A DNA stretch of 64,000 bases from Chryseosolibacter sp964551035 (GCA_964551035.1 CAZKBK010000007.1:62001-126000); one strand, 5' to 3'; counted from the stretch's first letter, positions 1 to 9,061 are shown. Made by a program: numbers and translations. The notes: generated by a model from the sequence alone, not told the origin.

Positions 1-1428
1 ATCTACTTCCTGCCAGAGCTTGCCCTGGTCGTTCTTTTCGTTGCGCTCATCATCGCTTCCTTCGTTACACAGAAGCAACGCACCCTGTTGATGATCACCG
101 CAGCGGGACACCTGGTCTCCCTGGTGCTGGGGCTTGTCCAAGACTTGAGCGATCACGTGATCCTCTTCGACGGCATGCTAAGGCACGACGGGCTGGCAAC
201 CTGGTTGAAAGTATTGGTCGACGCCGGTGTCGTCTTTACCTGCCTCCTGACAACGGCACGACCACAGGTACGCCCCGGTGAATACTTCGCGGTACTCACC
301 GGGGTTGCCATCGGCGCCCACCTCCTGGTGATGTGCAACAACTTCCTGATGATTTTCATTGCCCTTGAGGTGGTGTCCATAGGAAGTTATGTGCTGGCCG
401 GATTCGCCTTCAACAAGCAAGGCAGCGAGGGAAGCATGAAGTACTTCCTTTTTGGGGCAACCGCCTCGGCGGTAATGCTGTACGGATTCTCCCTTCTTTA
501 TGGGTTGTCGGGAACCTTAAGGATGGATGACCCCCATCTGACGGAGACACTGGCATCGGGTACATCGCCGCTGGTGTTGGTTTCGGGCCTGATGGTCATC
601 GCTGGTTTTCTCTTTAAGATATCGGCAACGCCCATGCATTTCTGGGCTCCCGACGTTTATGCAGGAGCACCCACGCCGGTGGTCGCATTCTTCTCCGTTG
701 TACCGAAGCTCGCAGGCCTCGGGGTGCTGGTCAGGTTTGCCCTGACATTGAATTCCTTTGGAGAACCTGCATTCGATTGGCAAAGCATCCTGGCACTCGT
801 CTCCCTGTTGACCATCACCATCGGCAATGTCGCAGCACTGAAGCAGACCGATCCCAAAAGGATGATGGCGTATTCTTCGATTGCCCACTCCGGTTTCCTG
901 CTCGTGGGATTGGTGCCTTTCTCGCCGCAGGGCATTCATTATATGTTGTTTTATGCCGTCGTCTACCTCGTCATGAACTTCACCGTTTTCGCCGTTCTCC
1001 TCTTTTTTGAGGAGCAAAACATCCACACCATCCCCGGGTTCGCCGGGGCAGCCCGTAGTTTTGTGTGGGCATCGGTGCTGTTGTTGATTGGATTCGTGTC
1101 CCTGACGGGCTTACCGCCTACCGCCGGCTTTACGGCCAAGCTGTTCGTTTTTTCCGCCCTGTGGGAATCGTATGGCATTGCGGGAAAACCACTCTACCTA
1201 TGGCTTCTGGTGCTCGGGCTGATCAACACTGTCATTTCACTTTTTTACTATTTCCGCATTCCATACTACAGTTTCCTTCGAACGCTCCAACCGGCAATCC
1301 CAAAGGCGAATTTACAGGCGGGATTTCTGCATTTTCTGGCATTTTTGCTCGTTATCATCCTGCTGGCCCTCTTCTTTGCCCCGGGGCTGTTGATGGGTTG
1401 GATTAATAAAATTACCTTTGTCTCATAA
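1..1428 (+). CDS. nuoN: NADH-quinone oxidoreductase subunit N (5' end cut by window)
   Basis: The reading frame is open from base 1 (first residues IYFLPELALVVLFVAL) and ends in TAA at 1426-1428, so the start codon lies upstream of the window. About 475 residues are visible, so only a few are missing. It is a polytopic membrane protein with many hydrophobic helices. The block DPKRMMAYSSIAHSGF is the conserved transmembrane signature of the antiporter-like subunits NuoL/M/N, and the length fits NuoN. In complex I this subunit forms one of the proton channels of the membrane arm. It is normally the last gene of the nuo operon, and the change of function downstream agrees with that. Confidence in NuoN rather than NuoM rests on length and operon-end position. 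Confidence 0.9.
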   Translation: MYFLPELALVVLFVALIIASFVTQKQRTLLMITAAGHLVSLVLGLVQDLSDHVILFDGMLRHDGLATWLKVLVDAGVVFTCLLTTARPQVRPGEYFAVLTGVAIGAHLLVMCNNFLMIFIALEVVSIGSYVLAGFAFNKQGSEGSMKYFLFGATASAVMLYGFSLLYGLSGTLRMDDPHLTETLASGTSPLVLVSGLMVIAGFLFKISATPMHFWAPDVYAGAPTPVVAFFSVVPKLAGLGVLVRFALTLNSFGEPAFDWQSILALVSLLTITIGNVAALKQTDPKRMMAYSSIAHSGFLLVGLVPFSPQGIHYMLFYAVVYLVMNFTVFAVLLFFEEQNIHTIPGFAGAARSFVWASVLLLIGFVSLTGLPPTAGFTAKLFVFSALWESYGIAGKPLYLWLLVLGLINTVISLFYYFRIPYYSFLRTLQPAIPKANLQAGFLHFLAFLLVIILLALFFAPGLLMGWINKITFVS

Positions 1429-1527
1429 ATTCAGGTAACGGTTGGCTCCCTACATATCCCGAATTTTTCGGCTGCGAAGTTTGTTTCCGGAAAGTCAACA
1501 GACACTGAAACGGATAACGGATCTCCC

Positions 1528-3411
1528 ATGAGCGACCAGATTCTCCACGAATGCGGCATTGCCCTCATTCGATTGCGAAAGCCACTTTCCTACTACATCG
1601 AAAAGTACGGGCCGACTTATGCGGTCAACAAGATGTATATCCTGATGGAGAAACAACACAACCGGGGCCAGGACGGGGCCGGCGTGGCGAACATCAAGAT
1701 CGATCTTGAACCTGGCCGCCGCTACATCAGCCGGTACCGCTCAATCAAATCCCAGCCCGTCGCCGACCTCTTTAAAAAAATCAGCAAGAAATTCCGAAAG
1801 GGCCAGAAGGCCGGAAAGGAAAAGTTCCGCGACGAACACTGGCTCAAGGAAAATATCGCATTCACCGGTGAACTGTGGCTTGGCCACCTCCGGTACGGAA
1901 CTCACGGCGTGAACAGCATTGAAAACGTTCACCCTTTTCTCCGGCAGAACAACTGGAGAAGCCGTAACCTCGTCATGGCCGGCAATTTCAACATGACGAA
2001 CGTAGACGAGTTGTTCGATATCCTCGTGAATCTCGGACAGCACCCAAAAGAGAAGGTCGATACCGTAACGGTGATGGAGAAGATCGGCCACTTTCTCGAT
2101 GAAGAGGTCCAAACCCTCTTTGAGCGGTACAAGGACCGGTATTCGAACCGCGAGGTTTCCGACATCATCGAGAACGAACTTAACATGCACCGCGTATTGA
2201 AAAGGGCGTGCAAGGATTTAGACGGCGGGTATACCATGGCAGGCCTTACAGGATCGGGTTCTGCTTTTGTGGTACGCGACCCCAACGGCATCCGCCCCGC
2301 CTATTTTTACGCCGACGACGAGGTGGTTGTCGTGGCAAGCGAAAAGCCGGCAATCAAAACCGCTTTCAATGTCGAATATGCACAGATCGAGGAGATCCGC
2401 CCCGGCCACGCCCTCATCATCGACAAGAACGGCGAATTCGGGCAGCACGAGGTCTTCAAGCCGGGGGAAAAGAAATCGTGCAGTTTCGAGCGGATTTACT
2501 TCTCACGTGGCAACGACCCGGACATCTATCGCGAACGCAAGCAGTTGGGCCGTTTGCTCGTCCCCCAAGTGTTGCAGTCCATCAATTTTGACCTTAAGAA
2601 TACCGTATTCTCTTACATTCCCAATACTGCCGAAACGGCCTTCTTTGGGATGATGGCTGGCATTGAGGACTACCTCATCAAAAAACAGAAAGAAATCATT
2701 ATCGATGGCAAACCCACCGTGGACTCCCTCGAGGACATTCTCTCCTTCAGACCGCGGATCGAAAAATTAGTCCTAAAGGATGTTAAACTCAGGACGTTTA
2801 TCGCCGACGACGTTCATCGCGACGATATGGTGGCTCACGTCTATGATACGACGTACGAGGTGCTGAAAAAAGGCAAAGACACCCTGGTCGTGATTGACGA
2901 TTCGATCGTGCGCGGAACCACCCTTGAGAAAAGCATTCTCAAAATGCTTGATCGGATCGGCCCGAAGAAGATTGTCGTCGTTTCCTCCGCGCCGCAAATC
3001 CGATACCCGGACTGCTACGGCATCGACATGAGCCGCATGGGCGACTTCGTTGCCTTCCGGGCCATGGTAAGCCTGCTGAAGGAACGGGGCAAGGATTACC
3101 TTCTGGGCGAAGTCTACGAGAAATGCACGAACGCGCAGGGTCAGCGCCGGCAGGCCAACCATGTGAAGCACCTTTATGATCAATTCACCGATGAGGAGTT
3201 GTCGTCCAAGATCGCCGAGATTGTAAGACCCGCCGGCATGAAGGCCGGCTTGCAGGTCGTCTTTCAAACCGTGGACAACCTGCACAAAGCTTGTCCTCAC
3301 CACACCGGAGACTGGTACTTCACGGGAAATTATCCCACGCCTGGCGGCAACAAGGTCGTCAACCAGTCCTACGTCAATTACATGGAGGGTAAACTCGTGC
3401 GGGCTTACTAG
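1528..3411 (+). CDS. PurF-like amidophosphoribosyltransferase, long Bacteroidetes form
   Basis: 627 residues. The N-terminal half is a class II (Ntn) glutamine amidotransferase: Cys9 in HECGIAL would be the nucleophile after removal of an eight-residue leader, followed by the block QHNRGQDGAG. The C-terminal half has the PRPP-binding signature VVIDDSIVRGTT near residue 455. The family makes 5-phosphoribosylamine from PRPP and glutamine, the first step of purine synthesis. The protein is much longer than ordinary PurF (about 470-505 residues), with extra sequence around residues 60-100 and 370-430. As I recall, Bacteroidetes often carry such a long paralogue besides a normal PurF, so its exact substrate is uncertain and I give no gene symbol. 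No purine genes flank it. The 99-bp gap to nuoN has no clear terminator. Confidence 0.85.
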   Translation: MSDQILHECGIALIRLRKPLSYYIEKYGPTYAVNKMYILMEKQHNRGQDGAGVANIKIDLEPGRRYISRYRSIKSQPVADLFKKISKKFRKGQKAGKEKFRDEHWLKENIAFTGELWLGHLRYGTHGVNSIENVHPFLRQNNWRSRNLVMAGNFNMTNVDELFDILVNLGQHPKEKVDTVTVMEKIGHFLDEEVQTLFERYKDRYSNREVSDIIENELNMHRVLKRACKDLDGGYTMAGLTGSGSAFVVRDPNGIRPAYFYADDEVVVVASEKPAIKTAFNVEYAQIEEIRPGHALIIDKNGEFGQHEVFKPGEKKSCSFERIYFSRGNDPDIYRERKQLGRLLVPQVLQSINFDLKNTVFSYIPNTAETAFFGMMAGIEDYLIKKQKEIIIDGKPTVDSLEDILSFRPRIEKLVLKDVKLRTFIADDVHRDDMVAHVYDTTYEVLKKGKDTLVVIDDSIVRGTTLEKSILKMLDRIGPKKIVVVSSAPQIRYPDCYGIDMSRMGDFVAFRAMVSLLKERGKDYLLGEVYEKCTNAQGQRRQANHVKHLYDQFTDEELSSKIAEIVRPAGMKAGLQVVFQTVDNLHKACPHHTGDWYFTGNYPTPGGNKVVNQSYVNYMEGKLVRAY

Positions 3412-3717
3412 CACGTTCTACAGGCCTGGCCCATTTCACGTTATCCCGAGGCCTCCGAGAGACCCACAAGCCCATCGGAACAAAGGCCATCCCCCATTTG
3501 GTGGACTCCGCCGATGTGGGATGTTGGCCATTCCCTGCTCGCGAGATAGAAAACAGATTGCCCATCGTTGTGCTTTCCAAAGAGGCAGGGATACGGCTCA
3601 TGCTCGCAACGTATCAACAGAGGCACCTTTTTTGTTGCGTTTCCAAAATTAGACGCCCCGCAGGTCGGGAATTCCGTGGGATTGTCTAATTTCGGAATAA
3701 CCCAATCATTACTGTAT
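3412..3717. other. intergenic region with near-perfect 14-bp inverted repeat
   Basis: 306 bases without a convincing gene; short minus-strand frames here have no recognisable protein features. The notable element is an inverted repeat: TTCCAAAATTAGAC (3641-3654) and GTCTAATTTCGGAA (3684-3697) pair over 14 positions with one mismatch and a 29-nt spacer. Each arm contains a sequence like the Bacteroidetes -7 element: TAATTTTG on the minus strand (3644-3651) and TAATTTCG on the plus strand (3687-3694). The plus-strand copy lies 24 bases before the EVE start and may be its promoter. Confidence 0.5.
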
Positions 3718-4122
3718 ATGAATTATTGGCTACTCAAAACCGAACCCGACACCTACTCATGGGACGACCTTGTCCGCGAAAAGAAATGCACGTGGGACGG
3801 CGTGCGCAACTTCCAGGCGAGGAGCCACATGAAAGCCATGAAAAAGGGCGACATCGCGTTCATCTACCATACCGGTGACGAAAAATCTATCGTAGGGGTC
3901 GCAACCGTAACGAACCCACCATACGCCGACCCCAAGGACCAGGACTGGGTGGTCGTGGACCTCGCTCCAAAAAAGAAACTGAAAAACCCAGTGTCACTAT
4001 CACAAATCAAATCGGACAAACGTTTATCCGATATGGTACTGGTACGCGCATCGCGCCTGTCGGTACAGCCGGTAAAACCGGACGAATTTGATTACATCGT
4101 CGGAATCAGTGGAGGAGCATAG
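3718..4122 (+). CDS. EVE domain-containing protein
   Basis: 134 residues starting MNYWLLKTEPDTYSWDDL, the typical N-terminus of bacterial EVE proteins. The motif WDGVRNFQARSHMKAMKKGD and later VGVATV are family hallmarks. EVE is a PUA-like fold that binds modified nucleobases; the specific ligand and role in this family are not settled. The frame is open further upstream, but ATG 3718 gives the full conserved N-terminus and a TAATTTCG -7-like element lies 24 bases before it. The stop codon TAG directly abuts the ATG of the next gene (GGAGGAGCATAGATG), so the GGAGGAG at its end also serves as ribosome binding site for that gene and the two are probably co-transcribed. Confidence 0.9.
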   Translation: MNYWLLKTEPDTYSWDDLVREKKCTWDGVRNFQARSHMKAMKKGDIAFIYHTGDEKSIVGVATVTNPPYADPKDQDWVVVDLAPKKKLKNPVSLSQIKSDKRLSDMVLVRASRLSVQPVKPDEFDYIVGISGGA

Positions 4123-5745
4123 ATGGACGCGAGAAGTACGATACACGCAATCCTGACAAGCTTTGGAAGCCGCCACGCTGCCTTGTTGGTCGTGCTGATT
4201 TTGCAGTTGACTGCAGCAAACGCGCAGGTGAACCAAACACACCGGTTTGAGATCAAACACAGGGGAATGGACGAACCCTACTCGCTGATACCTCTGAAAG
4301 AGGAGGGCATCGCCCTTTTTCGTGAAAAGAACGAATATGATGGACCCGCGAGGTTATGGGAGCTTACCCTGCTCAACACGAACTTAAAGGAAACGCAAAC
4401 CACCGACGTCGGCGTGAACTACAGGTACCCCTTCATTGGCTATGAACATACAAAAAACAATCTCTACCTTTTATTCAGGACGGGAGAAACCTCCCGGAAC
4501 AGCTTCTTTCTCATTCACCTGACCCTGCCCGGCCTTGAGGAGGTTTCCCGAAAGGAAATCAATCCGGAACTTGACTTCAAGCTTGCGCATTTCAACAAGG
4601 TGGGGGACAATATGGTGTTCGGAGGCTACGTAAGCAATGAGCCCGCGGTCTTCATCTACGAGATGGAAAGCGGGCAACTTAAGGTAATACCGGGATTCTT
4701 TCAAAAAGACAATGAACTTATCGACCTGCGGGTAAATCACAACGAAACCTTCAACACCGTGCTTATTGACCGCAGCATGCGCAATGAACGAAAACTGATC
4801 TTCAGAACGTTCGACGAGACGGGAAAAATGCTCCTCGAGGACGTGGTGCCCGTTGATGAAGATTTCACGCTTCAGTCAAGTATAACGTCGAAACTCGAAC
4901 GGGAGGATTTGCTGCTGACCGGCACGTGGGGCGACCGGCAGGGTAATCAGTCGTCCGGCTTTTTCGCGATGCCGGTTGATCCGTTTTCAGAACAAAAGAT
5001 CACCTACCTATCATTCGGCCAACTGGAACACTTTACGGATCATCTTAACCCAAAAAGGGCGGAGCGCATCAAGGAGAATGCCCGGGAAGACGCGCGCGAA
5101 GGCAAGAAACCGTCGTTCATGACACACGTGATGCCCTACCGCCTCAGTGAACATCTTAATGGTTATGTCTTGCTCGCCGAGGTGTACGATCCCGAGCGCG
5201 AAATGAATCCATATTACAATTCACCATACAACAATCCATATTACTACAGCCCATACTACTATAATCCATTCTGGCCGGCTTATTATTATCCAGGCATGCG
5301 AATGTACCGACCCATGAGGATGGACAACAACATGGCGACCGCCGATGTCGAATTGGAAGCGAGCATTGTCGTCGCTTTTGATCCCAACGGCAACCTCCTT
5401 TGGGACCAAAGCCTTAGTTTCGATGAGGTCGAAAAGTCAGCGCTTGAACAAGTTTCAGACTACTACTTCTCCGATTCACGTCTGTATATCCTTTACAAAA
5501 AGGAGTCTGAGCTGCTGGGGCGCGCAATCAACATCGCCGACGGAACGGCCGAAGAGATCCGCCAGGATATTTCAACGTTTGACCCCGTCGATGAAATTCG
5601 TTCCGACCGGGAGCGCGACGATGGCTTGCGTCATTGGGTGGACAACACCTTCTACCTTTGGGGTTATCAAAGCATCAAAAACGTCCAGAACAAGGATGAC
5701 CGCGTTCGCAACGTGTTTTATATCAACAAGATCGTGGTTGAGTAG
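4123..5745 (+). CDS. exported protein of unknown function, Tyr-rich insert
   Basis: 540 residues. An N-terminal signal peptide is visible (hydrophobic AALLVVLILQLTAANAQ, cleavage expected after AxA near residue 34). I do not recognise the family. The mature part is rich in beta-strand-like segments. Around residues 360-400 there is a low-complexity stretch of Asn, Pro and Tyr (NPYYNSPYNNPYYYSPYYYN and similar), then the block VVAFDPNGNLLWDQSL and a C-terminus ending RVRNVFYINKIVVE. The same order of blocks recurs in the next gene, so the two are tandem paralogues. It begins immediately after the EVE stop with a strong GGAGGAG ribosome binding site. Probably periplasmic or outer-membrane associated; the function is unknown. 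Confidence 0.8.
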   Translation: MDARSTIHAILTSFGSRHAALLVVLILQLTAANAQVNQTHRFEIKHRGMDEPYSLIPLKEEGIALFREKNEYDGPARLWELTLLNTNLKETQTTDVGVNYRYPFIGYEHTKNNLYLLFRTGETSRNSFFLIHLTLPGLEEVSRKEINPELDFKLAHFNKVGDNMVFGGYVSNEPAVFIYEMESGQLKVIPGFFQKDNELIDLRVNHNETFNTVLIDRSMRNERKLIFRTFDETGKMLLEDVVPVDEDFTLQSSITSKLEREDLLLTGTWGDRQGNQSSGFFAMPVDPFSEQKITYLSFGQLEHFTDHLNPKRAERIKENAREDAREGKKPSFMTHVMPYRLSEHLNGYVLLAEVYDPEREMNPYYNSPYNNPYYYSPYYYNPFWPAYYYPGMRMYRPMRMDNNMATADVELEASIVVAFDPNGNLLWDQSLSFDEVEKSALEQVSDYYFSDSRLYILYKKESELLGRAINIADGTAEEIRQDISTFDPVDEIRSDRERDDGLRHWVDNTFYLWGYQSIKNVQNKDDRVRNVFYINKIVVE

Positions 5746-7240
5746 CATCGTCCGCTATGCGATTCTCATTGGCATGCTGCCGATCCCGCCATTGACGGCG
5801 CAGGTGTTGCAGACCGCGCGCTATGAACTCCCACTGATACACCAGGAACGCCACATCGAGACTATTCCCGCGGGCAAGGGTGGTCTGTTCCTCTACCGGG
5901 TTTACCTCGGCGCCAAGGACGACATTCTTCAGCTGATCAAGGTCGACACCGCTTTTGCCGAAGAATGGAGCGGTTACATTCATATCGACAAGGACTACCT
6001 GATCATGGGCCGCAAAAGCTTTCAGGATAAACTGTACCTGCTCCTCAGATACCACGACTATTCCAAAAACGACTTTGTGATATTTGCCATCGACGAACAC
6101 ACGGGGCACTACTTCCGGTACGTCGTTCGGGGTATCATTCCAATGGCGCCAACGGAATTTCACGTCACGGCTGAAGGCGCCCTGATCGGAGGATACTACA
6201 ACCGTGTGCCGGTAGTCATTTTTTATTCGTTTGCAAAGATGACGTCCAGAATACTGCCGGGCTTATTCAACGAAGTCGGCGAACTGACCCAGTTAAAAAC
6301 CTACGAGGATGGCACCTTTGACGTCCTGATCAGCGCCCGCAATTTCAGGAAACAGCGAACGATCTGGATCAAGAATTATGACACAAGCGGACATCTTATC
6401 TCGAACACGCCGCTGGCGCCGAACCACCATCAGCACCTGATCTTCGGGCGAGCCATAAAGACGCCCAACCACCAACGGCTGGTCGCCGGCGTGTATGGCA
6501 CCGCCGACGCAGAATACTCACGCGGCCTTTTTATTGCTTTGCTGGACCGGCGCGGCAACGAACATGTGCGGTACTACAACTTTGCAGACCTCGAGAACTT
6601 TTTCAACTACATGAAAGCAAAACGGCAACAGCGTATCCGTTCGAGGATCGAACGCAGAAAAGTCCGCGGCAAGACCACACGCTTCAACTACCGGTTTCTC
6701 GTACATGAACTAATTCCCTATCAGGGAAACTACATTTTGCTGGGCGAGGCGTTTTATCCCAAGTACCGCTACCCGAGTAACGCCTACGGCGCCTACGGAC
6801 AAGGTTTTGCCCGCGTTTTCGACGGATACGTCTATACCCATGCCGTTATCCTGTGTTTCGACGCAAACGGTAATTTGTTATGGGATAACAGCTTCGAGAT
6901 CAACGATGTCAAAACGTTTTCCCTGGAACAATTTGTCAAGATCGAAGCACACGACGACAAGATTGTCTTGTTCTATGTATTCGACCACGCGATCAGGACG
7001 AAGGTCATCGATGGCAGCGAGGTGCTTGAGGGCAAGAGCATCGATCCGATCAGCATCTTCAGCGACCAGGAAGTGGTGGCGAAGGAGCTCAGCGATCATG
7101 GCAGGTTGGAATATTGGTACGACAACAACCTGTACGCGTATGGCGTGCAGGAGATCGTAGGCAAGAATGGCCGCCAAACGCCGAAAAGAAGGGTTTTCTA
7201 CGTCAACAAAGTGACGTTCGCCGACGGTGTTCGAAAATGA
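5738..7240 (+). CDS. exported protein of unknown function, paralogue of the preceding gene
   Basis: About 500 residues. The frame is open far upstream inside the previous gene, but that part is out of frame with any homologous sequence. The best start is TTG 5738, which overlaps the preceding stop by 8 bp and gives a signal peptide (SSIVRYAILIGMLPIPPLTAQ); ATG 5774 would remove most of it. Shared blocks with the upstream paralogue include YYNFADLENFFNYMKAKRQQR (there SFGQLEHFTDHLNPKRAER), LCFDANGNLLWDNSF, and the end RRVFYVNKVTF. The Tyr-rich insert is reduced here to a short YRYPSNAYGAYGQGF segment. The function is unknown. The overlap suggests translational coupling. The start codon is the main uncertainty. 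Confidence 0.7.
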   Translation: MSSIVRYAILIGMLPIPPLTAQVLQTARYELPLIHQERHIETIPAGKGGLFLYRVYLGAKDDILQLIKVDTAFAEEWSGYIHIDKDYLIMGRKSFQDKLYLLLRYHDYSKNDFVIFAIDEHTGHYFRYVVRGIIPMAPTEFHVTAEGALIGGYYNRVPVVIFYSFAKMTSRILPGLFNEVGELTQLKTYEDGTFDVLISARNFRKQRTIWIKNYDTSGHLISNTPLAPNHHQHLIFGRAIKTPNHQRLVAGVYGTADAEYSRGLFIALLDRRGNEHVRYYNFADLENFFNYMKAKRQQRIRSRIERRKVRGKTTRFNYRFLVHELIPYQGNYILLGEAFYPKYRYPSNAYGAYGQGFARVFDGYVYTHAVILCFDANGNLLWDNSFEINDVKTFSLEQFVKIEAHDDKIVLFYVFDHAIRTKVIDGSEVLEGKSIDPISIFSDQEVVAKELSDHGRLEYWYDNNLYAYGVQEIVGKNGRQTPKRRVFYVNKVTFADGVRK

Positions 7241-7244
7241 TCCG

Positions 7245-7275
7245 TTGGCAGGCTTGAGAGGATTCCCTATATTTG
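7245..7275 (+). promoter_or_regulatory. predicted promoter of pyrR-pyrB
   Basis: A perfect Bacteroidetes -7 element TATATTTG (7268-7275) follows a TTG (7245-7247) by 20 bases, the usual spacing to the -33 element. The pyrR start codon is at 7287, only 11 bases after the -7 element, so the transcript would have almost no 5' leader. Confidence 0.55.
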
Positions 7276-7286
7276 CGGACGGCAAT

Positions 7287-7829
7287 ATGCAGAAAAAGCT
7301 CATCCTCGATTCAGACCTCCTTGAAATCACCGTCAGCCGTCTTTGTCAGGAATTGATCGAAAGCCACCGCGACTTTGCCGACACCGTTATTATCGGCATG
7401 CAGCCGCGCGGGATTTACCTGGCCGAACACATCCACCGAACGCTCGGAAAAGCCATTAAGAATCCTATTCCACTGGGATACCTCGACGTGACCTTTCATC
7501 GCGATGATTTTCGCAGGCGCGAATCGCCGGTCATCCCGAGTGAAAATCGCATTGACTTTATCATCGAAGGGAAGAATGTCGTGCTTGTCGACGACGTGCT
7601 GTTTACAGGCCGGACCGTCCGCGCCGCCATGGATGCCATGATCGCCTTTGGGCGCCCCTCCAAAGTTGAACTCCTTGTGTTGATCGATCGCAGGTACAAC
7701 CGTGAATTACCCATTGCCGCCGACTACGTCGGTCGCATCGTCAATACGATGGCGTCACAACGCGTCCTGGTGGAGTTGCAGGCCCAGGGACATAAACACA
7801 ACAAGATTTGGCTCATAAATAAGGATTAG
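7287..7829 (+). CDS. pyrR: bifunctional pyr regulator / uracil phosphoribosyltransferase PyrR
   Basis: 180 residues. The signature VVLVDDVLFTGRTVRAAMDA (PRPP-binding loop) and the following LLVLIDRRYNRELPIAADYVGR are diagnostic of PyrR, which in Firmicutes binds pyr mRNA in response to UMP and also has uracil phosphoribosyltransferase activity. ATG 7287 is chosen over the open upstream frame because the promoter lies at 7268-7275 and MQKKLILDSDLL matches the family N-terminus. It is followed 5 bp later by pyrB, a common arrangement. There is no room for an attenuator leader between promoter and start, so the RNA-binding role, if kept, must act elsewhere. Confidence 0.93.
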   Translation: MQKKLILDSDLLEITVSRLCQELIESHRDFADTVIIGMQPRGIYLAEHIHRTLGKAIKNPIPLGYLDVTFHRDDFRRRESPVIPSENRIDFIIEGKNVVLVDDVLFTGRTVRAAMDAMIAFGRPSKVELLVLIDRRYNRELPIAADYVGRIVNTMASQRVLVELQAQGHKHNKIWLINKD

Positions 7830-7834
7830 TGACT

Positions 7835-8761
7835 ATGTCAAAACTCAGCACGAAGCACCTGCTAGGCATCAAAGACATTACGCGAGACGACATAGACCTT
7901 ATTTTTGAGACCGCCGACAATTTCAAGGAGGTCCTGAATCGACCCATAAAAAAGGTCCCGTCCCTGCGCGACATCACCATCGCCAACGTCTTCTTTGAGA
8001 ATTCCACCCGAACACGGCTGTCATTCGAGCTTGCGGAGAAACGACTCTCCGCGGATGTGATCAACTTTTCGTCGTCAAACAGCTCGGTAAAAAAAGGCGA
8101 GACCCTCCTCGATACGGTCAACAACATCCTGGCGATGAAGGTCGACATGGTGGTCATGCGACACGCAAGCCCCGGTGCACCGCATTATCTGTCGCGGCAT
8201 ATCAAGGCCAACATCGTCAATGCCGGAGACGGTACGCACGAACATCCCACGCAGGCGCTGCTTGATTCATTTTCGATCCGCGAACGACTGGGATCCGTTG
8301 CGGGAAAAAAGGTGGCCATCATCGGAGACATCCTCCATTCGCGGGTGGCACTCTCCAATATCTTCGCTCTCCAGAAGCAAGGGGCAAAAGTGATGGTCTG
8401 CGGGCCGCCGACGCTGTTGCCAAAGTTCATTGGTCAACTTGGCGTCGAGGTGGAGTTCGACGTCATGAAAGCACTCCAGTGGTGCGATGTCGCCAATGTA
8501 CTCAGGATACAACTGGAACGTCAGCAGATCAAGTACTTTCCTTCCCTGCGGGAATATTCGCTCTACTACGGGATCACCAGGCAAATGCTCGACAGCCTGA
8601 AAAGGGAAATTGTCGTCATGCACCCCGGACCAATCAACCGCGGCGTGGAGATCAGCAGCGATGCCGCCGACTCCGAACATTCCATCATCCTGGATCAGGT
8701 AGAGAACGGCGTGGCGGTAAGGATGGCGGTGTTGTATCTACTGGCGGGCGCCGCGAGTTGA
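7835..8761 (+). CDS. pyrB: aspartate carbamoyltransferase catalytic subunit
   Basis: 308 residues. It condenses carbamoyl phosphate and aspartate in pyrimidine synthesis. The carbamoyl-phosphate motif FFENSTRTR (about residues 51-59), the HEHPTQALLD block and MHPGPINRG near residue 267 are all present, which separates it from ornithine carbamoyltransferase. ATG 7835 is preceded by AAGGA and lies 5 bp after the pyrR stop; a GTG two codons upstream overlaps that stop and is less likely. It forms a two-gene operon with pyrR. No pyrI regulatory chain is present nearby. Confidence 0.95.
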   Translation: MSKLSTKHLLGIKDITRDDIDLIFETADNFKEVLNRPIKKVPSLRDITIANVFFENSTRTRLSFELAEKRLSADVINFSSSNSSVKKGETLLDTVNNILAMKVDMVVMRHASPGAPHYLSRHIKANIVNAGDGTHEHPTQALLDSFSIRERLGSVAGKKVAIIGDILHSRVALSNIFALQKQGAKVMVCGPPTLLPKFIGQLGVEVEFDVMKALQWCDVANVLRIQLERQQIKYFPSLREYSLYYGITRQMLDSLKREIVVMHPGPINRGVEISSDAADSEHSIILDQVENGVAVRMAVLYLLAGAAS

Positions 8762-9061
8762 GCATGTTGAGAGACAGCAATCTCTGTGCGTGTTTCTTCA
8801 GTGCGCGCCTTCACACATCACCCAGATAATCACAATCGCCCCAGCCTCGCATTTCCGGAAAATCAGTGTCTATTTTAGTCACAAAGAAACAGCGCATTTC
8901 CCACCCGGGCAACAATAACATTTGGCTGATTCGGCATGTGGGCGTATTTCGTATTGCCTGGCTCGCTTTTCCCGTCGCTTGCGACAGGTGATAAAGACCT
9001 GCGTCGCTATCTCGTGTATCTTCTCATCCCTTTTCTTAATTTTGCGGCAATACACACAGCC
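8762..9061 (+). promoter_or_regulatory. intergenic region with promoter of cystathionine beta-synthase
   Basis: 300 bases without a gene. Just after pyrB is a small stem-loop, AGAGA-CAGCAA-TCTCT (about 8770-8785), without a T-run, so it is at best a weak terminator. A perfect -7 element TAATTTTG lies at 9037-9044, 17 bases before the ATG of the next gene; no clear -33 TTG is present at the expected spacing. The open frame upstream of that ATG is not thought to be translated. Confidence 0.5.

Noticed and set aside
1471..1483. Small hairpin CCGAA-TTT-TTCGG after nuoN as a terminator
   Set aside because: The stem is only 5 bp and no T-run follows.
3441..3626. Minus-strand 61-codon frame near the TAATTTTG element
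   Set aside because: Starts with GTG, has no hydrophobic core or known motif, and a single promoter-like match is not enough.
5345..5737. 131-codon upstream extension of the second tandem exported protein
   Set aside because: It runs in another frame through the end of the first paralogue, is rich in Ser/Arg/Thr as expected of a shadow frame, and lacks a signal peptide.
8936..9061. N-terminal 42-codon extension of cystathionine beta-synthase
   Set aside because: The -7 element TAATTTTG at 9037-9044 lies inside it and the family N-terminus begins at ATG 9062.
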